64,000 nt of DNA from Anaeramoeba flamelloides (Eukaryota > Metamonada > Anaeramoebidae): assembly GCA_027625915.1 (NCBI GenBank), contig JANTQA010000008.1, positions 12,277,001 through 12,341,000 on the forward strand, given 5' to 3'. A program made the position numbers and the translations under genes. Positions 34,268-45,572 of the stretch are shown in pieces; the stretch's first letter is position 1, and each line of letters starts with the position of its first letter. The notes below the pieces were generated by a model. The model was not told the origin of the DNA and ran no database searches. It saw nothing but the letters and a program-made list of their open reading frames with translations.

Positions 34268-35402
34268 TGATAACAGAATGTATTTTTTTTTAATTATTTT
34301 TGTTTGGTTATAATTTGAAAGACGAATAAATATTAATAAATAACTTTATATATTTTTATTTGAATTGTCATAGAGATTCTATTTTTTTTTTTTTTTTTTT
34401 TTGTTATATAAGTGATTATAATTAAAATTACTATCAAATCTAAGTGATATGAAAACAATTGAATACTTGAAAAAGTATCTGAATGTTTTTTATTATTTTA
34501 TTGAGAGAAAGGGGTAATTAAAGAATTTGTCAAATAAAAAACAAGAGAAGAAAAATAATTAGAATCAATCAAAAAATAATAATATCTATTGTATGGCCAA
34601 GTTAAAAACGATCCACTATAGTTAGGTTTTCCAGAATTTAAAAGAGCTGAGTAAAATCAAATAATTGACTAAATTCTTTTGGATTCTGGAAAACTGCCGT
34701 TAGCTTTAATTTAATTTGAGAAATAAAAAGAAAAGTTCAAAAATTTTCTTTTAATTTCTTAAATTAAAAAAAAGCTAGGAACTTGACGACACTCCCCCCA
34801 CGGATTCACAGAAGGTGCAAACACCCAATAGAAAGATTATTAAATCATAAATAAAAATTCTCCAATCTGTGATTAATAATTGGTTATTAACTTTTGTTCG
34901 TTTTTTTTTAATTAAATGGGCTGGAGTAAAATCATTTTTTTTACACTTTTTTCATTTAAAAGAATTGAGTAAAATCAAACCTCAACGATCTACCTCTCAG
35001 AGTGGAGCGCTAGGAACCTGAATTTAAAATCCATTCAATTAAAAAGAGAAAATCTCTCAAAAAAAAAAGAAAAAATATTTTAAAAACAATGAAACTGTAA
35101 CTAAATTCAAAAAACAAATCAAACAACTACTGAAAAGAAAAAAAAAGTTAAAAAACTATAATGGCCAATTTTAGTTTTTGTAATCCGAACAATTTTTTTA
35201 AATTGAATAAAAATATATTTTTCAATTTGATTTTTAGAAATTAATTAATTAATAAATAAATAAATAAATAAATATAAAGATATAAAATTTTTTCCAAAAG
35301 GTGTTTAAAAAAATTTCAAAAAAAAAATCAAAAATCTCTATTATTATATTTTGTTTAAGAAAGAAATATATTCTGAAAAAATATTATTGAATTTAATTTA
35401 AT
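34268..35402. other. Intergenic between convergent genes
   Basis: Contains a T-run (34383-34402), double-hairpin element S2 (34620-34780) and A/T-rich filler. No gene seen. Confidence 0.5.
34620..34780. repeat. Double-hairpin foldback element S2
   Basis: TAGGTTTTCCAGAATTTAAA against TCTTTTGGATTCTGGAAAAC, then AGCTTTAATTTAATTTGAGA against TTAAATTAAAAAAAAGCT. Same order as S1. Confidence 0.65.
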
Positions 35403-35831
35403 TTAATTTTCATCTGCTTCTTCTTCTTCTTCTAAACGTTGTTCTAGTAACATTTCCTCCATCTCTGGATCTATTATTACAATTATCCCAAGTTGAATGG
35501 TTTGTTCGTTTTTGAGAATTAATGGAAAGATTTGAACAAAATCTGAATCTTCTATTTCTTCTGGATCCCCAAAATGGATAAACTTTTCATCATTATAACC
35601 CTCCTCTTCTTCATCCAAATAATGTAATTCAAGATTTTGTGTGGATAAGAGCAATTGTAAGAAAAATAGCATGATTTTTTTTTGAAAGATGGTGATTTTT
35701 TCAAAAATATCTTCTTCAATGTATTTATTATTTTCCTTAATTGAAAGTAAACTTTTTTCAAGGTATTCATTCATTTTCTGTTCAGTTAATATTGTTTTGA
35801 ATTGCTTAAAAGAGACATTTACAAGTAAATC
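35403..35831 (-). CDS. Acidic-tailed protein, likely last exon (unrecognised)
   Basis: A minus-strand frame ending in an acidic tail (EQRLEEEEEADEN). The body is predicted helical: FKQFKTILTEQKMNEYLEKS and IFEKITIFQKKIMLFFLQLL, then LHYLDEEEEGY and a hydrophobic strand LGIIVIIDPE. The apparent upstream part of the frame (poly-Phe from a T-run) looks like intron polypyrimidine tract. Acceptors CAG/GAT at 35831 (phase 0) or AATAG/C fit. The nearest possible upstream exon on this strand ends at 40071 in phase 0, so this may be exon 2 of that gene across a 4.2-kb intron. No family recognised. Confidence 0.5.
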   Translation of the reverse strand, partial: DLLVNVSFKQFKTILTEQKMNEYLEKSLLSIKENNKYIEEDIFEKITIFQKKIMLFFLQLLLSTQNLELHYLDEEEEGYNDEKFIHFGDPEEIEDSDFVQIFPLILKNEQTIQLGIIVIIDPEMEEMLLEQRLEEEEEADEN

Positions 35832-37249
35832 CTGTCGAACTAGATCGCTATTGTATGGATAATAATTTTGGAAAAAGGATATTAAAAAAAAAAAAGAAAA
35901 TTGAATCAATAAATAAAAATAATTAATCGATATGAAATTGATTTTGTATAAAATTTTAAAAATAAAACATTTTTATGTTTTCCAATTTGTCATTAAAAAC
36001 GTATAATTTTATTTTAATTCACAAGCCAAACATTACAAAAGATATTTTTTGGTGATTTAGTTGTTGTATTGAACTTTTAAATGAGAAAATAATAATTTCA
36101 TTGAATTTTCTTTTTCTTTCATTAAAAGTTTTATTTTTTGAAATCTTCACTTGAAATCAAAGGTAATGTGTGTTGTAGAATTATATTTAAAGTCGTACCG
36201 AAAACGTAAAGGAAAATAAACTAACGAAAATATATTTCAAAAAATGTGAATCGGTAAAATGATAAATTGAAAAAAAAAATTATATTCACTAATATTCAAT
36301 AACAACTGATTGTTAAATCTTATTAATAATTCACTTTTTAATTTATCATAAATCCATAAGATCCTGATATTTCAAAAATGAAAACAAATAATATCAAAAA
36401 ACAAAAAAAAGTGAAACAAAATTTTTGAAATGAGAATTATAGATATTTTATTACTGAATTTTTAATGAAAAAAGGGTAAACAAGAAGATTTTTTGCTAAT
36501 AATTATTTAAACTTTAAAAATACATTACATGAACTCAATTATTTTAAGGCTTATTGGTATTTTCTTCAGGTTTATTGATATTTTTGAGGATCTTTTTTTT
36601 TTTTCCAAGTTTACTTTTTTAAAAAAAATTGAAAAAGTAAAAAAAAGAAATAGAAAAAAAAAAAAGTAAAAAAAAAGAAAAGAAATTGAAAAAAAAGAAT
36701 TATCAAAAGAAAGAAAAAAAAAAAGTTGAAATAAAGAAAAAAAAGAAAAGTAAAAAAAAAGATCCAGATCTACAAACCAAAGAAGAGATACTTGGCTTGT
36801 ATAAAAAAATTGAAATTTTATTTTGATAAGAATATGGGATAAAACTCTACAAAGCCACTTTCAATAACATCTTAATTTGAGTCAACATTTTTGAAAAATA
36901 GTTTAGTTAGTCTTATATTCCAATTAACATTTTTTGATAGAGGTTTATAAAAAAGAAATTGAAACAAAAAAAAAAGTTTTAAAAAATCCCATAATTGTAT
37001 TTTTTTTATAATTTAATAGGCGATTTTTTGGGTCAGGTATAAAAAAAAAAAATAAACTTCATTCCAAAAGTCTGAACATCACAGAAGCACCTATAATCAA
37101 AAACAGGCAAAAAAAAATCCAATTTTTATAATTTTTCAAAATCTAATATTTAATTATGTTTAAATTGTCAAATATAAATGTTTTGTATGAACCCATTTTT
37201 ATCCAAATAAAAAAAAAAAAATATAAAACCAAAAAAATAAAAATTGGTG

Positions 37250-37460
37250 TGGTCAAAATTCTGGAGAGAGCGGAGCACTAAAAATGTATTGCTAAATTTG
37301 TTTAAATTTCACTAACAATTGATTGATCAATCAAAGGTTGTAAAACATCAACTAATTTTATGTGGTTTTTCTATTTAACTAAACTCAACTTTAACTTTAG
37401 ATCAATCATTGGAAAAGAATTTTTTCGATCGAACAAATCAAATCATGTAATTGGAAAAAA
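37250..37460 (-). repeat. Repeat family M, partial reverse copy
   Basis: The reverse complement shares GTTAAAGTTGAGTT, AAATTAGTTG, AACCTTTGATTGATCAATCA and a CTCCGCTCTCTCC end with the M copies at 29760 and 50860. Confidence 0.5.
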
Positions 37461-38839
37461 GGAAAAGAAAACATATCAGAAAATACAAAACAATGAAATA
37501 GTTTTTAAAATTCAAAATTATTTCCAAATTGAATGAAAATGAAATATCGGGATTTTTTAAACTGTTTTATCTGTGTTGAAATTTTTGGAATTTAGTTTAT
37601 AGTGAGATTTTTTGATTAATAAATTCTTGAAAACAAAATCTAACATTTTGTTTAATAAAATTTATCAAAAAAAAAAAAAAAAACACAAGAAAAATTGGGT
37701 AAAAACTCATAGAGTTCTCAAGAGTTACCTTTCAAGTAATTCACCACCCTACCTAATTACCATCAATTAATTAAGCTTTTGGTGAATTTTAATTATATTG
37801 AACTTATCTAATCTTTCAAAAGGAAAAAAAGTTAAATAAAATTAAATAAATAAAAAATTAAATTATTTTTTTCTATCTTTCAATTATATTTTTTTAAAAA
37901 AAAAAAAAAAACAAAAAACGTAGATCAAAAAAAAAATGGTGAGAAAATAAAATAACAAATTGTTTTTCCTTCATTTGTCTCAGCTTGAAATGAAAGTTGT
38001 CATTTTAATTTATTTTGTTGATAGAGTACAAAAAATGATTTAGATTTTTTATTTCAATTTTTAAAGTTTTTTTCACTTGCTTTGAATACGGCGTTTTATT
38101 GGTTTAAAAAATTCTAAGGAACTTTGCAAAATTAGTTGGACTTTGAAAATATTCTTTATCAAGAACTGTTTTCAAAGTCAGGTTATTAGATTGAAAAATG
38201 GAAATTAAACCAAAATTTTTTTTATTTTTTTTTATTAGTCTAGTACTAAATGTAGTTAAAAAAATTATGCACTTCCTTTAACGGCGAATTTCAAAAAACA
38301 AAAAATCTAAAGCTACCCAAAGTACCTCTGGTTAAAGTAAGAATTTTAACAACTTAAATCGATCAGTTAAAGTGAATTATTTAAACTTTTTTATTGATGA
38401 CTGTTCAGGGCTATGTTTCTATCTGTAGGGTGTTTAGTTATTGTGTCATTTTACATTCACTTTTCAAAAAGAATTTTCATTCTGAAGAAATTGAACAAAA
38501 AAAATACTCGCTTGAAAGTTAACAACAACACAAAAAAAATTATTCAAATAGATTTTTATTGAAAATTTTTAAAAATAGATGACTTTTAGGGATTTTGAAG
38601 TACAAGTTCAAATTTTAAAACATTTCAAACTTGTACAAGTAACTAAAAACAATATTTAGAACAGCTTGTGAAATTGTTTTGTGTTTGTAAATTTGAAATG
38701 GAAATTATGAAGTATTCAAATCAAATTTTGTTAGGATCTAAGAAGGGTGAGAATAAGGTGAAAATTTTTGTAATTGTGAAAATTTTCCTATTTTTTGAAA
38801 AAGAAATTCTCAGTGTGTAAATTTAACTGAAATTATTAA

Positions 38840-39010
38840 GGGACTAGTCTCTATCTATTTTTTTTTTTGACAATTTCTAAATAAGGATTCCTTATCTAGA
38901 AATATATTAAATATTCAAAATAAACAAGTTTTCAAATCTAAGTAATTAGCAAAAAATTTTCTCAATCTCTATTAATTTTGGTAAAAAAAATTTTAATAGA
39001 GATTAGTCCC
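38840..39010. mobile_element. TTAA-flanked 171-bp MITE, family N
   Basis: Ends GGGACTAGTCTCTAT and ATAGAGATTAGTCCC, flanked by TTAA on both sides (38836-38839, 39011-39014). It interrupts repeat O, whose intact copy is at 14980-15150. TTAA target duplication is the hallmark of piggyBac-type elements. No coding capacity. Confidence 0.82.
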
Positions 39011-39457
39011 TTAAACTCTTCCAAGAGCATTTTGACACAGTTTCCACGTTTTCACCTGAAAACGTAGTCCTTAAAATTATTCATAATGAATTGTTACATT
39101 GAAAATTTCTTTTACCTTGAATTACATCTATTTTGAGGTTTTCTGTTTTAATAAAAAAGTAAGTATTTTTTTTTTTTAGATTACCAGAATTAAAACTATT
39201 TTCAAGTTTGCTGTTTAAAAAAAGTGATTTTCTATTCTTCCCACTCAAGCCTCTATCTCGTAGTTAAAGGTTGATCCCTCATTTTTTAAAATAGAACGCA
39301 CTCAAAAAGCTTTAATTTGGAAAAAGTTTTAAATTTTTTAAAAAATATAAAAGATAAAAGTAAAAGTACTCAAATTTTTAAAGCAGCTGTAATGTTATTT
39401 TCCAATTAATAAAGGAAAATTTTAATTTCAAGTTCACAAATATGACAATAATTAATA

Positions 39458-39629
39458 CTGGTATTTGAATTATAAATGGGAAAAAATTTTCACTTCCTTT
39501 TCCAGATTTTTCTTTTATAAACACAGTTCTCCCAGAAGTGTGTTGCAGTTTGTGGTTTCGATAACTATATTAAAAAGGAAATTGTAAAATAAAGTAATAA
39601 ATTTTTCCCATTTATAATTCAAATATCGG
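39458..39629. mobile_element. TA-flanked 172-bp MITE, family A, intact copy
   Basis: CTGGTATTTGAATTATAAAT at the left is matched by ATTTATAATTCAAATATCGG at the right, and TA flanks both ends. Interior non-coding. Confidence 0.85.
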
Positions 39630-40070
39630 TAGTTGAAAAAACACCAAGAGCTTTTCGAAAGTAATTATAAATGGTGTTTCAAGAAATTTAATTAAGCTTC
39701 CTTATTGAACTTTCAGATAAATTTTTAATGAGTAAAATTTGATTTTGACGAATTGAAAATAAATTTCTAAAATGTTGAGGTAAAATGGAGACTGGATTTA
39801 GTTTCTTTTTTGGTCGAATAGTGATGGAAATTTGTTGCCAAAATTGTTTTTCTTTGGAAACAAAAATAAATTTCTCAAAAATAAAAAAGAAATAATACAG
39901 AAAAAAAAAAAAGCAAATTATGAATCAAAAAGGAAAGTATAAGTGAAAAATTATTCTAAATTTGGAAAAATATTTTAAAAAATTATTGCTTTTTGAAAAA
40001 CCAAACAAACAATTTTTTTAAAATTTTGAATCAAAAACAAAAAAAAAAATTAAAAAAAAAAAAAAAAAAC

Positions 40071-40973
40071 AAACTTTTGAATTGTTGACAACTGAAGCTT
40101 TTCGTGAACAACCTGTTGATATTCTTTTGCAATATTTTGAATAAATTGGAGTGTGTTTTTGAATAAATTGGCGATCGCGACATATTCCTCCTTTGTAATT
40201 CTTTCTTCAAGCTCGTATAAAAATGGGTTCAAATGATCGATCAAAAATTTTGGCACTAAGAAACTGGGAACTGATTCGTTTTTTAATCTCAAGACTTTTG
40301 GGTTTAATGTAATTTTGACTTCTGGTTCCTCTTGAGACAATTTCTCGTAGAGCTCGGTGATTTCTTGTTTGTTCATTTCCTCAAGATTGGAAATATTCTT
40401 TTTATTTAAATAAAAATCTTTGTTCTTTTCTGTGTTGTTTGTTTCCAACGTTTTTTTGTTACTGTCATTTCTTTCTGATCCTTCGGTTTGTGGTTCAGTT
40501 GTGTTTACTTGTGCCATTTCTTTTTTTTTATTCACGTCTTCATCGGAATCATCGGAATCCTGATCATAGGAGTCAGTCGATGAGGGCTCCTTTTCGATTT
40601 CTAATTCCTTTTCTTTGTCCTCAAGATTTGCTTTCTCAGTTTCTTTTGAAACAGAATCTCCCTTGACTGTTTCCTCTTCTGGATCAATTATTTCTTCTAC
40701 CTTTGGTTGAAAGGCTTCATTACGAATCTCATTATTAATTTTCTTTTCTTCTGTTTCTTTTTTTTCACTTGTTTTTGTTTCCGTTTCCGTTTCTGTTTTT
40801 GTAATTTGTTCCTTTTCATTTTCTTGTGATTCATTTTCTTCATCTGTTTCTTCTTCGGGGTTTGGGCTATTTAAAGAGATTAATGAAAAGATTTCTCTTT
40901 GGAGTGGATTACTTTGATCAAACACTAAACCAAGTGCGTCTCGGTTGTTGGATTTACTTTGTATTTTACCCAT
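40071..40973 (-). CDS. Acidic protein with N-myristoylation-type start, first exon (unrecognised)
   Basis: The frame starts at the ATG at 40973 and encodes 301 residues to a candidate donor (TTT/GT at 40070; alternative AA/GTTTG at 40075). The N-terminus MGKIQSKS fits the MGxxxS/T signal for N-myristoylation, so membrane attachment is likely. Residues about 35-190 are a Glu/Lys/Ser/Thr low-complexity region. After about residue 215 it becomes ordered: LRLKNESVPSFLVPKFLIDH, LNPFLYELEERITKEEY and LFKNTLQFIQNIAKEYQQV, a helical region that the donor cuts. The frame then runs into a poly-Phe (T-run) intron-like sequence. Joined in phase 0 to 35831-35403 it would give a 443-aa protein. I do not recognise the family. 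Confidence 0.6.
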
Positions 40974-41750
40974 AATAAAGATTATTATTTAAAAAAAAAT
41001 GAATTTGAAATTGGAGATTTATTTTATGGTTTTGAATAAATTAAGGTGTAGAGGAATTGAACTTGGAAAAAAAAATAGAATTAATTTGCCTTATGATTGT
41101 CGGTCTATTGACGTCTTATCAGAAAAAAGTATAAGGATGTAAAAAATGTTTTAAAAATAAATTCAAAAAATTATATAAATTTTTTTTACATTTTACAATT
41201 TGTTTTTTACCCACAGCTTTGAGTGTGTGTTTTATTGGTTGAAATGTTAAGAAAATTTACTAATTTAAGGTAGTGTTTTGAATTATTGTTTAGAAATAAG
41301 TGTTTTATAAGTTGGGTTTACAGATTTTGATAATTGTTATGAAATTAAAACTGATTTTATTTTTTTTTGAATTATCAGAATTAAACCAAAGTATACATTT
41401 GGCTAAATTGAAAACAAAGTGAATTTACTATTAAAAATTGATCAAGCAAGTGTTTTTTCTATCTGTTTAAAATGAAAAAAATAATTTGTTTTTTTTTTAA
41501 TGGAAAAAAATCTTTCCATATAATAGTTGTTAAATTTATAAAGAAACAACTAAAATAAAAATTAAAAATTACTATCTTCGAAAATTCAAACAAGGAAAAT
41601 AAAAAAAAATTAAAATTATGATACTTCTTCATAAAAATTTAATTCTCATAAATATTATTTGTTAAGAAGAGATCTTTGAATAAATATTATTTTAAACAAT
41701 ATTTTACAATTTGAGTATTTTAGTGGCCACACTTATTTGTCTATAATAAA

Positions 41751-41872
41751 ATCATGTTGTCATTGGGGGTAAATGATATTAGTCATACACTTTCAAATGG
41801 TTCTAAAAAAACTATCAAAATATTATCTAATAATAAATTATTAATTTCTTTAATCATTGATTACGATTAAAA
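41751..41872 (+). pseudogene. Short coding-like fragment, unrecognised
   Basis: An ATG-led frame of about 39 codons: MLSLGVNDISHTLSNGSKKT, then IKILSNNKLLISLIIDYD and a stop. It is weakly similar to the fragment at 22743-22871 (MLxLGV and SKKxI in the same spacing) at both DNA and peptide level. Confidence 0.2.
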
Positions 41873-42652
41873 AATTTTTTTTGAAAAAATTATTTTTAAT
41901 AACTTTTTCAAATCGAAAAATCAGAAACCCCTGATAATAATTAATCCAGTATTGAATAATTCTCATTTAGAAGCTCTGAAAGTAATTATTGTTATATTTT
42001 TTGAAATTAAAGTTTAATTTAATTATAACCTACTTAAAATCCAATAAATGAATTGATTTTTATTTCCTTTTTACAATTATAGTTGTAAAACAAATCAATT
42101 TCCAGTTTATACAAAATTATTGTTAAATAATTGATCTGTTAATTATTATTTTGTTAACCAATTTGAATTTAGATACAACTAATCTACATTTTCAGATAAT
42201 AATAATACCTATTTTGATTATCCACTGGTGGTATATGGATATTAATATAACAATCTTTAAATTTGTGGAAAAGTGCTGATTTTTTCTGAAATTCTTGGAT
42301 TTTTTACTCAAATTAATATTTTTGTTTTTTTTTTTTGAAGAATAATAAAAATGTATGCTTTGACGAATTGTATTAATTAGACAAGTTTCGACTCCTGTAT
42401 AGGTATTTTGTAATTTCAATGACAGTTTATTTGAATTATATACGAATCTATAATGACATTTAATTACTTAAGTAGAAAAATTACTTTTTGTACTGTTTTT
42501 TTTTTCAAATTTAAGAGTATAAAAATTGAATATTTTTTATTCACAATATCAAGGCTATTATCTTATCTTTAAAAAGTATTTTAAATTTAATAATAGTAAG
42601 TGAAAAGGTGAATAAATTATTTTGGCTATTAAAGAATTATTTATTTGTATTA

Positions 42653-42688
42653 CACTGAGTTCCACCTTTCCTGAACAAACCTACAACG

Positions 42689-42723
<35 letters not shown>

Positions 42724-42861
42724 CTCAAATTAAAGTACATTTTTTAAAAATTTTTTAGACCAATTATTTTATTTGAATTCGAATTCTTGTGCAATTAATT
42801 TGAGATTTTATTGTACCTTTAATTTTGTTGAAAATTTGTGTTCTAAAAGTGGAACTAGTTC
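42653..42861. mobile_element. Family D MITE, copy 2, diverged, with (TA)n expansion
   Basis: Ends resemble CAGTCAGTTCCAC and its complement (CACTGAGTTCCACC / GTGGAACTAG). The right arm keeps AATTTGAGATTTTATTGTACC; the left arm is partly replaced by an AT microsatellite (42693-42721). Confidence 0.65.
42693..42721. repeat. (TA)n microsatellite
   Basis: About 14 uninterrupted TA units inside MITE D2. Confidence 0.9.
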
Positions 42862-42897
42862 TAAATTGAAAACAATAATTTTTTATTATTTTAATTT

Positions 42898-43075
42898 TTC
42901 CGTCAGATTTTTTTAATTTCTGAAATAAACTAAAAATTAAATAAAATTTTGGTTTATCCCAAAAAGTAAAAAATACATAGAAAAATCTCGTTCAATTTTT
43001 CAGAATTCAAAAGGATCACACAAAAAACAAAGATATTTTACTAGATTATTTTGAATCTTTGAAAACCTATGATAA
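42898..43075. repeat. Double-hairpin foldback element S3, reversed order
   Basis: The hairpin around TTTCTGAAATAAACTAAAAA comes first, followed by a degraded TTTTTCAGAATTCAAAAGGA...GAATCTTTGAAAACCTA hairpin, i.e. the S1/S2 arrangement inverted. Confidence 0.45.
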
Positions 43076-43232
43076 TTTCCTTAACAATTTCAGAATTTAA
43101 AAGAAAGAAGTAAACTTTATAGAGTTTACTGGACTTTTTGGATACCTAAAACCACGAGAAATATCTTTATTTTCTATGATTTAAAGGAATCAGGTTAAAT
43201 CTATAGATTTTAAAGGTTTTTTTAACAATATA

Positions 43233-43429
43233 CAGCCAGTTCCACTTTTAAGACACAAACTTGCAACAAAATTTAAGGCACACAAAAAATCTCAAATTAA
43301 GGCACAAAATTCAGATTCTAGTAAAATAAATTGTAAAAAAAAAAATTCCAAAATTTGTGCCTTAATTTGAGATTTTTTCTGTGCCTTAAATTTCGTTGAA
43401 AGTTTTTGCCTTAAAAGTAGAACTGACTG
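43233..43429. mobile_element. TA-flanked 197-bp MITE, family D, copy 3
   Basis: CAGCCAGTTCCACTTTTAAG at the left, CTTAAAAGTAGAACTGACTG at the right, TA on both sides. Arms carry AATCTCAAATTAAGGCACAA and its reverse complement. Confidence 0.88.
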
Positions 43430-44182
43430 TAGTATATTACACTTAATGTAAATCAATTATTATTATAATTCTATATTTCAATTTTATTCGGTAAAAGGGG
43501 CACTTTTAAAAATTTCAGTTAATATATATCAAAATAAATACACCAGAGGTTATTTAAGCTAAACCTGGTTAATCAAGTTGTTTTAAAAACATTATTCTTA
43601 AACAATGTCCTTTTTCTTGGTTTTTGAGGATTTAAAAATCAAAGTAATAATAATAATAATAATAAATACAATATCCTCAAAAATTTGAAGCTATGCAAGT
43701 TTTTATATTGTAAAAAAACTTTTTTACAAATTATATTATGGTAATTAATGTTTTAATTTTGTCTAACCTTTAATTTTTCCTTTTTGTTTTTTGATACTTT
43801 AAAAAATCTAAATATAAAAATGATCAAAAAAAAAGATAAATTTAATGAGAATTAGGATTTTCTGGTTTTATTGTTAACAGTTAATCGAATATTTTTAAGA
43901 ATTTTTTACAATTTATTTAACCCATTTCATATTTTATTGTAAAAAAAGGGAATTACAAATTGTTAAAAAAATATTATCGAAAAAATAAAAAAAATAAGTT
44001 TTGAACCAAATAAAAATTAAAAGAAAAAGGTACTATTAGGCTATTGAAATATAAAAATAATAGATGAAAACCCACAATCCCTTATAAATAATCCTTTTTC
44101 TATAACTTACCTCCACCTATTAGTTTTATACTCATAAATCCTTATTTCATAAAAAAAAAAAAATTCAAAATAGTTATTTTAA

Positions 44183-44866
44183 TGGTCTATCCATGTACCT
44201 GTTTTTACTCTATACTCAAGGAATGACCTGAAACTAAAAAATTGTGTTGTGAAATTATCCTTATTTTGGTTGAAAAAATTTAAATAACAAAAAAAAATTC
44301 AATTAACAAAAAATTAGTTAAAAAAATTTCTCAATTTCAAAAAATCTAAATTTAAAAATAAAAAAAATCCTTTCTCATTTTATATTACCAAAGGGTCAAA
44401 TTTCTTTAATTCAAAATAAATTGCTTTCTTCAAGTGGGTAATCAATTTAATTCGATTTAATCTGATTTTTGGATATTTTGTAACCCTCTAAATTTGATAA
44501 GTAAGGATTATGTATTATTCTTACAATAAAAATAACTTGTTTGAATAATGAAAAAAAGGAAAAAACAGAAAAAAAAACACCAATATCTCAGAAAGTATCA
44601 TAGAACGACACTTCGGAGCTGACACGGTTGTTTTCAAAATTGTAATTCACCACCCTTCTAATTTGAAATTTAGTATCACTCTTTTCGCACCCTTTTTCGA
44701 AAAAGTGTTCTTGTCTGTAATAGTTTATTTTTGGAGATCGATCGTAAATCATAGGTTTGTTTTTGATTGATATTTGTTCGGTAGTCATAACAATTACTAA
44801 AAAGTTTTTTTTCGATTTCAGAAAAAAACTTTTTAACTGTACTGGCTCAAACCTTATTAACCCTAC
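44183..44866. mobile_element. Family C element, diverged copy 3
   Basis: Co-linear with 47604-48283 (CTCAAGGAATGACCTGAAAC at the left, GGAGATCGATCGTAAATCAT near the right) with TTAA near both ends. The terminal repeats are degraded. Boundaries approximate. Confidence 0.6.
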
Positions 44867-45572
44867 TTAAAAATCATATGAAGTTGAAGATCGATCCATT
44901 AAAGATCAAAATAACATGGGATGAAACCCAATACAGGGTGAACTTTTTTTCACATTTCAGGGATTGTAAACCTTAAAACTATTTTCGTCAAAGAAAAATT
45001 TGAAAATGAAAATGAAGAGATAATTTTTTCCAATCTTTTCTCCAATACCAATAAAAATGATTTTCCTTGCAAAGGTTGAACTTAAATAAATTACAGGAAA
45101 ACAATTCAAATAACTTACAGGACTCAAAGTTAACAAGTTAAATTTTTTAACTAATGAAAATTATATTTTAACCTATTTATGACAAAATAAGAATTTCAAA
45201 GAGAAAAAAGATTTCAAAAGATGCTATGTTAGACTTAAATTACATACCACTTCAGTCTCTTTGATAATCCTCTTTTGTAACTTGATACAATGAAGAGTTT
45301 TGGAAAATATTAAACAATAATTCTTTAAAAACCCCCTAATTCCTGATTTGAAATTGTACAGAAGGAAAACTCTTTTCTGAAACTGAGTAATAGCAATTTG
45401 CAAAATAATCATTTTTTTTATTTTAATTTTTGATTTTACTTGTTTTTAATTTTTTTTTTGTTTGTTTTTTTTTTTTTCTTTTTTATTTTTTTTTTGTCTT
45501 TGTACACTTGCTAATTTTATCTTTTTTTTGATTTAAACAGTTTTTATTATTTTTTGATTTTTTAGAACAAAA

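Larger units (their letters stand above)
35832..40070 (-). other. Putative 4.2-kb intron or intergenic stretch
   Basis: No coding frame on either strand. It contains a partial reverse copy of repeat M (37250-37460), a family H-like fragment (38100-38260), repeat O split by a TTAA element (38750-39110) and an intact family A MITE (39458-39629). Confidence 0.45.
40974..45572. other. Intergenic between divergent genes, repeat-rich, 4.6 kb
   Basis: Contains a coding-like fragment (41751-41872), MITE D2 with an internal (TA)n run (42653-42861), reversed double hairpin S3 (42898-43075), MITE D3 (43233-43429) and a diverged family C element (about 44183-44866). No gene seen. The 66- and 62-codon minus frames at 44588 and 45224 are part of repeats or chance. 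Confidence 0.5.

Noticed and set aside
44588-44788. 66-codon minus frame (MTTEQISIKNKPMIYDRSPK...)
   Set aside because: It lies in a diverged family C element; the better-preserved copies do not keep this frame open, so it is not a conserved protein.
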